DNA of 64,000 bases from Phoronis australis (Eukaryota > Phoronida > Phoronidae): NCBI GenBank assembly GCA_002633005.1, contig NMRA01000139.1, forward strand, positions 196,132 through 260,131. Reading direction: 5' to 3'. Of the stretch, positions 1 to 13,600 are shown in pieces. The notes beneath the pieces are model-generated. The model did no database searches and was not told the origin of the DNA. It worked only from the letters and a program-made list of their open reading frames with translations. Position 1 is the first letter of the stretch. Every line of letters starts with the position of its first letter. The position numbers and the translations under genes were made by a program.

Positions 1-3000
1 TGTAATCATCCTCTGTTCTATTCATGTGTACACAAAAATTCGAATTCCCAAATAAAAGAAAATTAATCTCGTCAGAAAGGTCCAGTTCCAAAAACATGAA
101 AAATGATTCAGTCGTGTGATTAAGAAAGTTCTAGTCAGCTTGTTTGTACTGTGTAGATTAGTCTACATTCATTTTAGTTAACATTATTTGCTGCAAGGCT
201 TAAAAATTTGCAAAATGGCAATTTTTTATTATTTTTGTGTGTGAAATAGCTCAAAAATTATAAATGATTTTGGGTTACCAGAACAGCGTTGCTCAGGCAC
301 TCATGGACATAGCTCTTCACTTATGAACATGACTCACGGATTTATAAACTCAATTCACTGACTCACAGGCTCGTGCCCGCCGTAACAAAACATGGCTCAG
401 GCACCTAATGCTTGTGAACACAGACCACGAACTCTTCACTTCTCGTCCGTGCGTTTGTAAGAAGTTGCAAATACTGAGCTGGGCTTTTTGGTTGCGTAAG
501 CCGTGTTTTGTGAATGCGAGTTTGTCAGTCAGTGAACTGAGTTCACTAGTCCATGAGCTGTGTTCACAGGTGCCTGAGATGTGTTGTTCAGGTAGCCTGG
601 ACTCCTAGTCTTACAAAGAAGTGGTTTAATTTATGCGCTGAGCGTGATCTCAAGCACTGGCTAACCATGGACTATTCTCTAGCCTAGAAATCATTCCTCG
701 CCTGATTAAAGAACAAGTTGATAACAATTTTTTATGGCAGAAAGTGATTTAAATCAGAGCTTAGTTTCTTTGATGACCAAATCCAGTTTACAACCGCTTT
801 AGTAGAGTGTGAAAATACACGTCGCATGTACCACTTCGTAATGACTAAGTTACACTCCTATACATTGGATCCTTAGCTGTACTGCAGCTTCACACTGCAA
901 ATATACGTGCAGGTTCACGTGTAGGAACTTGGGTCGAACTAAAGGCATACACAGTAGATGTAAATGAAGTCATCGGCAATATTGACAGTTAACTGTTATT
1001 AGTTGTAAGTTGGTTGTGCGTTAACGTTTTTTTATTTATTTTCTGACTATCAATTTACCTGTGCAGGTGTGTTAATTCCGGCCACTCAGACATCCCTGCC
1101 TTATCTCATGCAAGTGATAACCAAATTAGATAGTTGATTGAGTGGGAGTGATCTGGAAATACCCCCAAGGCACAACTGGTGATATTTTTGTTTCAGTAAA
1201 GACCACACATTCTCTACGTGGCTAAAAGTTGCTGATACAAGAACCTTTATTTTTACCGCGTCTGGTTTATTAAGGTCACAGGAAGTGAAGCTGTATTTTG
1301 GTTATTTCCTCAGTGTATTTATTTTCTCCTTCTTCCTAAAGTCCACCAATAATCTACGTTAAAAGATTGACATTTATCTTGTTAAGATTTGTTCCAATGA
1401 TATCTATATGGGAAGAGGACGGCTCTGTTTGTCGCTACGAGTCACATTTTTGTTGTAATTCCTCTCACCGAACAAGCATAAATTTCTATTACGTTGTGCT
1501 GCAACCACCCCTAGCTTTCAATTTTGTTTTATTATCTTCGAATTTGCATATCATAAGTTGTTAACTGGTCTTGCCAACTAAAACATGAGCTAGCAAATGA
1601 AGTACACCTTGATGAAAGCACTGTATTGCGGCCATACCTTCATTTCAGTAATGTGATACAGTTTTGCAATGTCATTTATTTACTGAGTATGTCGTCAGGA
1701 TCAACAATCCACAATGGTCCAGAAATACTCATCTTCATTTCATAAACTGCTACATAAAAATCTTGCCCATTGCGGACAAATTTTTTCAATTTGGTTTAAA
1801 AATAATTGTTATTGGGATACATTTCAATTTTATGTGCCTTATCTCATTGTTGCAAGACATTGCTCAAAATTTTACAAAATGTTGTTTCCTGAAAGCTCAT
1901 TCATACAAACTGTGCTTAAAGCAAACTATGTGTGAATAACAGTATCTTTTTCGACATATGTTTTAATATTTTGAGAACAAGACTTTTGCCAAAATGTTAC
2001 ATTTGTTCTTGGCACAATAGTAGAAGTAGAAGCACACTTTTGTATCTTTATGTTAATTTTCACCGTTATATAATAATAAATTTATTAGAATCACACAAGT
2101 ATAGAGAAATAAAAGAAAAACGTAAAAACAGTAGAAAAAGGTGCAAGACATGGATAACATAAAAGGTCAAATACTTGTTCCTTTATGGTCTGTAAAATAG
2201 ATGAGAAACATTGTGAGATGCTAGTTTGCATTGATCTTGATGCTATGGTAACATATCCAAATAAAATTACTTTTTAGGTGTGAAATGGGTGTGTGTGAAA
2301 TCCTGTTCTTGCAATACTACAAAAAAGGAAATTGCCAGAAAAGTCCACGGACAGCAGTTGATGGTTGTTACGTGCATTTCTGACAGTTTTGTGACATTCA
2401 GACACTGTGTTAGCTGGCATGATGGCGTCCTACCCAATCTTCATTCTAATAACACATGGATACATGATGTTACCTGTGTCACGTTTGGCTCACCTGTAAT
2501 CCGTACATGTAATTAATTCCATGTTCAATAACGCCTGATAACGTACAACAGTAACGTCACCAGAGATGGGTTATAAAGCTGACATCAATAGATCTCAGTT
2601 TGCTCAACCTGTAGTGTTGGATGGCTGATAAGCATTGTGATTTTTAATGAGAATTTTATTCAAATACCTTTGTTCTTACTCGTTTGTTGGCTTTCTTCAA
2701 TTATCTATAAATCATATACTATAAGCTATTAGTAGTCGATTAATTGTGAAACATTAAGTTTTTTGCTAATTTTGTTAATTACATATTGTTGATCAGCCAT
2801 CAGTTTGAATGAAGATAAGTTTTAAAATCCCGAGAGTGTGAAAATGATGGCTTTCGCTGTTCAAAATGCAAACAATCTTAAAAGGAAAGTTCTAAAGCGA
2901 TCCATTGGCTGATCAATTTACATTGGACTGGTTAATTTGTCACAAAAATATAGTAGTATGTCAAAATGACAATACACTTTTTCTCCGTATTGCATTTAAA

Positions 3001-4489
3001 TATGAACCAGTGCTGTACGCGGGCAAAAAAAAACTACTCAAATTGTGTGTCATGTTTTACACATCCTAATTTCGCTTTCCAATAATCCACAAAGATCACC
3101 TACAAGAGCTCATTATTCTCACTTTACTAAGCACGCCGATATCACTTTTACAGGAAACGAATAAAAATAAGTATAACTGCTATACAATAATTTCCCTGGT
3201 AAAGCAGAAAAAAGTCAGGCTTGAGGGACATGCCACCAAGATTTGAAATGAGAGTTTTCTGTCACAGCTCAAGCAAGGTTCTGACCATTTCAACTGTGAT
3301 GTAACACTGCCATACATGTGGGAAGGAAGTTGATAGCTGCACATATCCAATGCATGTCAGGAGTCTAGCCTATAAATTTCAATCACACTTGTCACACTTG
3401 AGGCAAAGAGTGTTGATGTACTTCTCAGAAAATGAACATGTCATCCTTGTACTTTTCTTCGTGTGAGTTTTGAATTCGATTTGTGTCGCCGTGACAGCGA
3501 ACTGAATTCTACAAACTGAATTTTCTATGCAGGACGTTTCATGGTACGAAGGAATTAACACGCTTAGTATAAGGTTTAAAATCACCAATTGCAGACAAAA
3601 ATTATTGCCGAAATTACATTTTTTATGCTTCAAAGTCTTCTATTGTGAATTCTCACTAATTTGCACGAAGTTGTCAAATGGAGGCTGTGTGATGCAAAAC
3701 TTATACGTGGTAAAACATTAAGTTGATGATACCAATCTACGTATCCTTTATGGAAAATAAGATTCCATCAATCCGCCATACTATATCCTAAATTAGCGAG
3801 ATATTATCGTAAATAGGTTTGAACGTAATCATCAGAGTTCATTGTGACAATTATGCAGTCTTTAGTCACGACATCGGAAGGAGACCATTTGATGTATTAT
3901 TGTCATACCCACAAGCTTACATAACAAACTGCATTGAAAGGTTAAAAAGTCAACAAGCAAAAACCTTCACGTTGCGACATTTTCTTCAATTTGAAATGCC
4001 ATGCGAATGTTCAATTTTCTGATGAGGTGAAGGCTCTTCACTTGAAAGTAATTACATTTTTCACAATAGCCTTACGTTTTCAAAATCACTTGCCTTCATT
4101 TCAACCATTTGTTTCATTGTTAAGATTCGCTCACTTTTTTGTTGATATTCAGAGAAGCTTCAAAAACTGTTAGGAAGCGGTAGGCGTCAACATTGCACTA
4201 TCAATGGTACTGATGACATTCCCAAGACAAGTTTCTGTAGTGGTATATCAGAAATATTTTTACTGAAAATTTCAGGTTGAAGTGTTAGAAAGAGGAGGTC
4301 AAGTGGTGCGCAGGCTGTATAGTATAGCACCTGTTGCACAAAACACCTGAGGTATGCTCACCTGAGCCCTGTTGCGGGCCAGCAAGTTAGTGTTACTGAT
4401 TCCATTTTTCAGGAAAGAGTCTTTATAGAGTTTCATCAATGACATTTCAGATGAAAGTTTTCATTGTCAGTGTTCTCTTTCTGTTTCAG
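1..4489. other. MEF2 intron (left part truncated by window edge)
   Basis: AT-rich non-coding DNA. No MADS-box exon (no GRKKIQI or FTKRKFGLMKKA coding) was seen, so the upstream MEF2 exons are outside. The only structure I can support is the fold-back element at 273-597. Short open frames here have no coding character. Confidence 0.7.
273..597. mobile_element. Fold-back (MITE-like) inverted-repeat element
   Basis: The left end ggttaccagaacagc...gctcaggcac and the reverse complement of the right end, ggctacctgaacaac...ctcaggcac, match at about 21 of 28 positions. Similarity continues inward (ctcatggac/ctcatggac, gaac). CTCAGGCAC recurs inside at about 391. No clear target-site duplication and no transposase. 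Confidence 0.5.
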
Positions 4490-4627
4490 GCTCTCAATAA
4501 GAAGGAGCACAAAGACAGTGAAAGCCCTGACCCCGAGTCTGAGGGGTACTGCATCACTCCACGCACTCAGGAGAAGTACGAACAGATAAACAAGGACTTC
4601 GAAATGATGATGCAGCGTAACAACAGG
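4490..4627 (+). CDS. MEF2: MEF2 exon following the MEF2 domain (phase 0-0)
   Basis: Acceptor ctgtttcag before 4490 and donor gtaggt at 4628. Encodes 46 residues starting ALNKKEHKDSESPDPE and containing EKYEQINKDFEMMM. Matches the vertebrate MEF2 exon of the ALNKKEH type (the alternative vertebrate exon starts TLRKKG). I saw no second alternative exon of that kind in the preceding 4.4 kb. Confidence 0.95.
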
Positions 4628-7600
4628 GTAGGTCAAATGGCGACGGGGGTTTTTAAAAAATTATTTTGGTCCAATTTAGTAGGTAAGCTTACCTTTTTCT
4701 AAAACAATAAAAGTCGTCAATTGTACAATAGTGCATGAGAAATGGAGTGAAGTATATGATGAGTAAGTTGTATACGTTTTGGAAATACACACAGGCATCT
4801 GAAAGTTTCTATTAATGCTTACAGAAAGTTATAAATTACCGTTTTTAGAGATGCATCATTTCCAAATTATTTGAACATTTTTACAGCTGCACGGACTGGT
4901 AAAACATTAGTGGATGTGGGCATACTGTAGGAGAACAGTAGTGCTCTGTAGAGCAGTTGTTAAATGAGAATTGTTACAATGTATGAATTAGTAACATAGC
5001 GATCAGGCATAATGCGTATCACAATGTGGGCAGTTGTAATTCAAAACCTCTGGTAGCAATCTATGACAGAAGGCAGATTTATAGATTCGCAGAGACGGAT
5101 ACGTGACCGTTATTTTTATCATAAACGGAATAACTCACCTCGACGGCTAAAGCATATTTTGCCTAGTTATTGAAGGCATGTATTGTATCAGTTAGTAGTG
5201 TTGCGTGTGTGGTTGCAGGGTATGCAGAACTTCCCCACTGCCATGCCTGTCTCCGTGCCCGTCCATCCCGTGTACCAGGTTCAGCAGACGGCCCAGCCTC
5301 AGCAGCACATGCCTGTCAGCTCACAGACTGGGGCCCTGCTGCAGCATCACAGTCTGTCCCAGGTCAGCCCCAGCAGTCCCCGACCCAGCTCAACAGGTGA
5401 GTCATCGCGGTGCACTGCACTCCCTACCTCTTTGCTAAGAGACGTGGGGGCCACGGGTGGTGCACTGCTATGTGTGGGGCGGTTTTCTGCGACTGAAACT
5501 TTTGAGTGAAGAAGTGTTAGTTCTTCGGGCTTGATTGCAACTCCGAAGGATGCTGTTTGAGGCAAAAGACTTGCGAGTGCTAGTTGGCAGACATTTTGTC
5601 TGTTTCTCACAGACCAGTATCTGTAATATTTGCTATTTCCGGTTCTGTTTGTGACAAATAAAGAATCTTTTTACAAAATAATCCCTGGTTACTCATTTTT
5701 CATTAGTTGCCAAAGTTTTTTTTTCAAAATTAATTGATGTGTCACACTTATTAAATACTCAAGTTCTGCCTTCTCTCTGAAGATTACATTTCTAATGAAA
5801 TATATAGGTCACTATAAAAATTACACTATCATATTACTGAGACTGCTTCAACTGCATCAGTTAGTATAAGGAGGTTCGTGAAAGCACACCGAAAAAAATG
5901 AACCTAATTTTTGTACTTTAAATTAGTAAATGTTTACTTGTGCTATGGTGTAAGCAGAAACTGCCGCCATTTTGGCTTAGTGGACTTGCTCATTGTGTTA
6001 CAAACAGTTGAATTCACAAAGCTTGCCTATACTATACATACTATGATTCAGTCTTTGAAGACCTCCCACTGTAGTCTTAATCTCTTTGTGCCCATTCTCT
6101 CCTGGCTATAGTTTTTACTAAATTACTTGTTAATGGTTTTCAAGTGGTGCTTTAAGACTGATGGAGAGGTGCAGTAATTCTTCCCGTATTTGTGCACTGA
6201 ATTAGAATGTAGTCGTGGCTGGAAGGAGCACGTAACTGAATCAGCTTGGTAACTTCTGAGGTCATCGCGGACTTTGAAGCTGTTAACGGCCGCTCTTCAG
6301 TCAAAATATGACCTTTGATTTAGACCAGCAGCTTAAAAATGATTTCGATTTGTATCCTGCTCACATTGGACACAATTTCTGGGCTTGGAAAAAAACTTTT
6401 TACTGGTAAAAATATTCTGACCTTTGATGATGTGGACATAAACAGGATATTGCTGTCCACATACGCATGTAGGCAGAATTTTTGAGAAAATGCTCTAATT
6501 AGACAGTACAGTGGGATTTTTTGCAACGACATAAATATGTGTTAGGAAAAATAGTCTTTGTTTTCTTGGTTGTTCTAGGAACTTTTAACGGAACTGATTT
6601 TCGTCATTTGGAGTAAGGTCGAAAAGCCGTTGGAAAGAGAAAGATTAATTTTAATTGACAATCTTGGCAATTATTTTTTCGCAAAATAAGCCTAAAGAAT
6701 TGCCATAATGGTCATAATCTCCCCTGTCATTTCCTGCTAGTGAGCAGTTAACATGCATGTGTTAATGGTTGTTTGACGCTCACCCCTTCTGCATGCTGCG
6801 GAGGTATATTAGCCATCACGTATACTAAGAGTGGATTTCAGAAACGCAGTCAAAGCAAAAAGGGTCTTAACTGGAATTTTTGGTGATGGATTTTTATTTA
6901 GTTTTGATTGGGTGCCTCGTCTCTGTGTGATACAGCAACCATTGTGGATCCACGAGAAACGATTATCTTCATTAAGATTTACCAAAAAAAATTTTGTTAC
7001 GTGAAGTTTTTGTTGAAATTGAATTTGTACCTATCTTACTGAACATTAAGTAAAATAAGTTAACTTTGTAATCACTCGATCCTTAGTGCCATAGTACGTA
7101 GTGTTTTGCCTTTGATTGTCTCCAGTAAAATCTCACCAATTTAGGGCACAATATGGCGGGCAAGTGAAATTTATTTAACATCTTTTCCAGATGTGTAGCA
7201 CCAGATAATGATTTTCCGCGTTCATGTTTTGTTGCGCATCCACCGCCATACTAGGCTTTGAAAATTGTAGGCATTCGCAACTATGTTTAAAGTCCTTGAG
7301 TAAAATGAAAAAGTGGCGTTTTTGGCAATCATTTTTTTAATACGAATTTGGTGAGAATTTAATGTATTCCAGTTTGGATGGCTAATGCATATGTTTCGTT
7401 TTGCTTGGGTTGTGGTGTGTTTGCTTGACCTCTCCCCGTTTCTTCCGCTCTGCCAGGAAATTACGAACAGACGCTGCGACCTTTGCCTGAAAATCCAAAC
7501 CTGCTCTCCCCGAACCACGCTCGTACGAGCCCAATACCACAGAGACCCAACTCGACAGGTAATGGTGCTGTCTGGTGGTTTTGGAGAGAACTACGCTTCA

Positions 7601-10600
7601 AAGCTATTGACGCACCAACTTCTATATGTAATGAGCAGTACATAACTAGGTGGCCAAAGTTAATGGAGTGAACAGAGTGTTTTATTTGTTTTGCTTCTGA
7701 ACTGTACGTTGTCCAGTCAGGTATTGTAAACTGGGGTCTGTTTCATGAAACTTTTTGTTTTAACTTGACTGAAATCGAGCTAACTTCAGAGTAAAATGTC
7801 GTTAGTCCTGTTTCGTGATATTTCCTATTATTAAGACTGAATGTCAGCCTGCTATGGGATAGGCTTGGAATTGAACTTTTGGTCTGAATGACCAAAATTT
7901 AGGACTATCACCTCTGTGAACTTAGGGAACAAATTGTGGTGATATTTTCAAAGTCTAATGTCTCTAAACATTGTCAAATTAAACATCATCTGCTTTTGAT
8001 GTGAGAACCGGCAAAGGCAGTAGAAAAAATGCAGTGTGACTTACTAGCTCATTTGAAATTTTTTTAGCCAAACCAGGGTCTTCTTCAGCAAATGAGATCC
8101 TAACTGTATCCAAAATGTAAATAAATTCCCATTAATCAGTTTCCAGACCAAGAGTATTTTTGACACCGTATTTCACACATCACCTCGCTTAATTTTGAGA
8201 ATTCACAACAGGTGGTGAAAGCATAGTTTGTATGCTCACCTATGTCAAAAACTGACTTAATTTCTTTCTAAGTTAAAACGGAAGACAAAAGATCGATCTT
8301 TTCTGAAATTTGGTCTTCGGTCTTAACTTTGACAAATTTTTGGTCTTAAGCCAATTGTAAGTTTTCATGAAACAAGCCCCTGGAGTGCATTCTGTAGACC
8401 TTCTCTCTTACAAGTTGAGCAAGATCTTGCAAAATCACACTAGTGAAAAGTGACTTTTTCAGAGCTAACTAGCCTGTCCTAGCAAAATGGTGGCTACTGA
8501 GTGATTGGTCGGCGAGGATGGCATGTTCAATTGTGGGATTTAATATACTGTGTCCGTTCCATCATTGAAGATTTTTTTGCCACAAGTGCAAGCTAATATG
8601 CTGCGGTCTATGGCATGCATCCCCTAACTCTTTCAGCAAACGTGCAAAATACGCCTGCTTTTGGTCTGGTCCATCTGATTAACAAGACATTAACTTTGTG
8701 TATGGCTAGTTATTATTTCAGTGCGGCCATTTTTGTGTTCTTAACTTTTGCCTTTTTTGCATTCAACATAAGCCTACTTACTGTCTGCGGCATGGTTACA
8801 CTGCAACAATTTTTTCGTGAAAGATTTGTGGCTCTAAATGAATACTTTATCACTTGAAGGTATATTGATGCAGTTTGGGAAGTCAGGTTTTACACAGTAG
8901 CAAAAGTCGAACGTTTTGATGTGTGCATAAAAAATTAGTCTTTTTTCTATGGTTACACTGTCATTAGGTCTCATTGATACTATTTTGGGTTTTAGATGAA
9001 TTATTTTACCTTTATTTGAACTTGGTGGTTTTTACTCACCAATGTAGCACTCAATGAAACTGCATTTTCTATGCCATTATTACCACCACCAACCATTTGC
9101 AATAATGTTAGAAGTCTTTGAAAAATGAGGGCAATTTATTTTTATACCAATTTAGTGTCATATTCACATTCTTATTAATTGAAGATATTTGAAAATCCAA
9201 CTGTGTGTAAGTTTGGGCTTTACTATGCTTGGTATTGTGTTCGCTTGTCACAGTTAAGTGGCGAAACACGTGAAGTTCCTAGATCCCCATATCTCTGTTT
9301 TGTTTCTTCGTTTTTCTGCTTTTGAAGTTAAGTAAACGCAGCTCTGCGTTTATACATTTGACTTCTTATGGTACTGTCCCTGTCTTGACCACAGGCAGAA
9401 AAGTCGTTACACTTTTTGTTCATTTTATGTTCATTTTGCATCTAAATGAATTTAGTGCATGACTAACTTTCCCTGCGCGTTCAGTTAGATGCCAATAGGT
9501 GTCACTAGTGTCACCTGACAGCCCCCATTTTTATTATCCCATCGTGTTTACTGATATTTTCCAGTTTTTCTGTATTTAGATTGGAACCGGACAATAATCT
9601 GATGACTTCATGTTAATTAAGTTTGTGGTATGAGCTTTTACAGAGCTCCCTTGCTTGTGAATTACTTGGAAACAAAAAGGTGGAGGGTGTTTCTTTTTCT
9701 GGCATGGTCACAGCACAAACTGAAGACGAAATAGGCACGGGATTTCATCACATGCGTTACGTTTTAGAATACATCATACTTAGATACATGCAAACAAGAA
9801 GTGCAAAACTAAAACCCTCACTACCTAGAAGGTTCTTACATTTGCCTGGTTGGGAAATTGCAAACCATTTTCCAGTGATCTGCAGTTTATGAATCTGCTT
9901 TGTTTGCAAAAATTCCAAACTGCAAGTTGTCTGGAGTGCTTTTATGCAAAAGCTAAGTTGGCTCTTAGAAAGCTGTAATTTCAGTCAAAAGGTTTACTTC
10001 CGACTTGATTTTGTTGTTAATTCATACCAATGTCAATCAGCTCTCAGGACTGAGGCTTCAAGAGGCCCTGTTAAACTCCGGGTTGTGTTCCGCACACCTT
10101 CGCTTTGTGAACGAAAGCAGTGAATTCGGTTCTATTGTACATATCAACCTCACCAGCCAGTCACTTCAATGGACGCTATTTTACTAGGGTATGCTAATAA
10201 TCTCCCAGCGTGCTCCCAAAATATTTGCCTTCTCTCTTGTGATCTTGATTTTCCTCTAGGTTCTTCTGTCTACGCAACACACACCTGCCCTGTTTTCTTA
10301 ATGAAAAATCTGCTAAAGTTGTGTTTCATCATATATAAAGCTGTGGGTACACTGGTGGTCTCAAACTACTTTCTTGTTCAATAGAGGCCACTACTAGTCA
10401 TAGGTTCCTAATAAAGCATCAAAGTTATTTTAAATATCTGCTCACTGATTTTACAAGAAGTTGCTGGAATGCATTCAACAATGCCATGTGGACACTTGTA
10501 AGACACTTGATGGAAATAAAGACACAGAGTATTCTTGGTATTGACGCACTGTTTTCTCCCACAATTCAACATCCTGTCATAGCCATCCAACCACTTTACT

Positions 10601-13600
10601 TTCACTTGACTTCATTGTGTGAGAGCAAGCTCACAGAACACTTTAGAGATCATCTGCATCACTTGTGTGTGTGATCTTGGGGGTGGCAACTGGCAACTTA
10701 CACATCCCCATGTTTACTAATCAGTTAGGCCCAAATCTCACAAGTTTGCTGTAATCGCATGTTACGACAATGTAACATCTCGGTAGCGTTCCACCATTGA
10801 GGTCACAAGTGTACATAATGATTGCCACTGAAAATAATTATACAGTTATGTTGTAATGTTGAGTTATGGAGTACATAAAGTCACCATTTCCATTGGATAA
10901 GCCAATAATGGTTCTTGTAAAGTGTCTAGCAAGTATCCCGATTGTTACTGAATGTACCGTTAATCTTGCATGTTTAAGGTGTGCTGCATGTGTTTGATCG
11001 TCTCTATCCACAGGTGGTTATGAGACCCTGCGCCCAGCCAACCTCCTCTCACCCAACCACGCTCGTACCAGTCCCATTCCAAGACCTAACTCCACAGGTA
11101 TGATATGTCGACTACCCCCTCGGTGTCTTTGGAGTGGCGTGTCACCCGTAATTAATACAGAAGTGTGGCATTGGTGATAAGTATAACAGTTGGTGTTTAT
11201 TTGGCAAAGTCTAACACCGTGTACTATGACTTTTTGCATTATATTCTTACTCAGTCTCAGCTGTGGTGAATTCTTGCAAATTACAGACAAAAATGTCAAA
11301 TTTGGCCTTTATCTTTTTCTAACATTATTGTGAATCCCCACCATTTTTGATAAATGTTGAACGTTGGTAGTAATGGTACAAAACTTGGGAATGGTAAAAC
11401 ATAAACTTCACTGGTGATAGTTATAAATGTGAAAGTAGAATAAAATGTTTTTTGCAGTACGCATTTTGAATACAACTGTCAAGGTCCTTGTGTTTTCCTA
11501 CGTGTTGCATTTCATGAGATTTCACTATTAAGCTGGTATCTTGTATAGCGTTGAACGTCCTCATTTATTTTAAGGTCTTTCTACTTATATCCTATCCATG
11601 TTCATTATGGCTTATTGCTTTTAAAGGCCATTGATTTTCTTGCACATTTTTTTCTAGCAGATAATTTCGATTCGTGCTTTCAAAGTGCTATTTCAAGTGT
11701 AATGCTATGGGGGTTTTTCATTTCCAGTTATGTCCTGTTACTTCCTAATTCGAAACTATTGTTGGAACGTCATATAGGGCAATTGTCACTCCAAGTGTTA
11801 AGTTGCAGTTGGAAAATTTATTATCCACTCCAGTTAATGCTCTGAACTCTCTCTTAGGTCAAATGCTCGACTTGTCATCCAATGGCTACCAGCAAAGAGC
11901 GTCGCCAGGGGCAACTTCGCCCAACAGGCACATGCAGGCCAAGCCTTCTCCACCCCAGGGTGTGCCTGGAGGTGGTGCCAGTGGGGGTGGTCGTCCCAAC
12001 TTGAGGGTGATGATACCTAACTCGAGGGGAGACCAAGTAAGTCACATTGGTTTGGTTGCAGTGGGTCGTGTTCAGAATTTAAAAACAATTCCTGTGATGG
12101 CGGAGAACTTGTTACTGTTCTGATACTTTTAAAGTTGTAAGGTCATTTATAGTTCAAAGGTCATTTATAAATCAAGGCAGCTTCATTCCTTTCCTGTTCG
12201 GCTGTCCATGTTGAATTTTTAATCATTGCCAAGTTCATTGCTTCTTGAGTTATTGCCTCATGAGCTTGCAACTCGGGTCACAGACAATGCTTACACGCGC
12301 ATCTTCAAATCTGCGATTTTAGGTTTGGCCAGCCCCAATAAACACTAAACCGTTTTCCCCGAGTCGCTGATGCTTTCAATGTTAGTGCTGGTAATGAAAG
12401 TGAACCGGTTTCAATTGTGTTCAAGGCCCAGTTTGGTCTTTGTGTTTAGCCAGCGTAACAGAGTGCAGGTTTAATAGATGAAATTATGTGACATGTTGCA
12501 GCCTGCTTATGGTGAGGATGGGTAAACACATCCTGGGCTTAAAGTTGTGTGACTGTTAAATTAGAATGTATATGTGTTTCATAGGTGAATCCTCTGTTTA
12601 AATATTAGAAGAAATATGAACATTCAAACACTGAAAATAAGGCGAGTTAATGTTTCCAATTATTCGTGGTTATACCAGGGATGGACGCAAAATTTCCAAG
12701 TTGCCAAATGGAACTGAGGTCGCCACAACAAGAAAAATCTCGAAGAGGGGAATGTGCAAGTCCTGCCTCCTACAAACGACGCCTAGTTGTCAGGAACCGC
12801 TAATGAATTGAAAAATAGCAATGTCGGATGGCGTGCCCTTTTGATTTTTGGAGGATTGTGATTCTGACTTTTGTCTGTTTGCTTCATGAAGTATTTAGAG
12901 TGCATGCACGGCTGTATGTATGGCGACTTCGTGGTGACTTGGGATTTTTATCAGGTCGTCTAATGAAGTCTGAGGTCTCATTGACGACCTGAAATCGCGT
13001 TCTTTTATACTATGTCCTGTGTAGGACTCCTGGGCATTATTTTGGCTTGTTGTACAATCTCGTAACTTAGTCTGTCACAGTTTGAAGTTTCATATATCTG
13101 TGTTTCCGAAAGCGAGCACAGTTGAACTTTGAATTTTGATGCAGAATACCCTAGTAGGTATAGTTTCATTCATCAACTCAACATTGCTTTTAACTCATAT
13201 ATATATAATACTTATATGGCATATTTCTCCATTCAGGGTTTGCAACGGACAGCCAATAATGCCCTTGCTACTCCGGTTGTGTCCATGACGACCCCAAGCA
13301 ACTACCCTGGACTCTCGGCTTTCCCCACAGGTGAGTTTACAATCTTAGACCATTATAGCCAAACTGCACGTGTGTATGTGGGCTTTTATGGTTACGAAGT
13401 AATTTGTGTGCCAGTGACTTCTTTGGAATTGGTAAGAAAGACAGGGTTGAAACATTAACCAAGAGCCATTTTTTATCTTCCATGAAACAGAAGAGTAAAC
13501 ATGCGATATAAAAATGAACATAATAGTATGTCGTAAAATTTCACCATTGTAGAAACCACTGCGGAATTATTTTGTTTAAATACTGTGTCACTTGATATCC

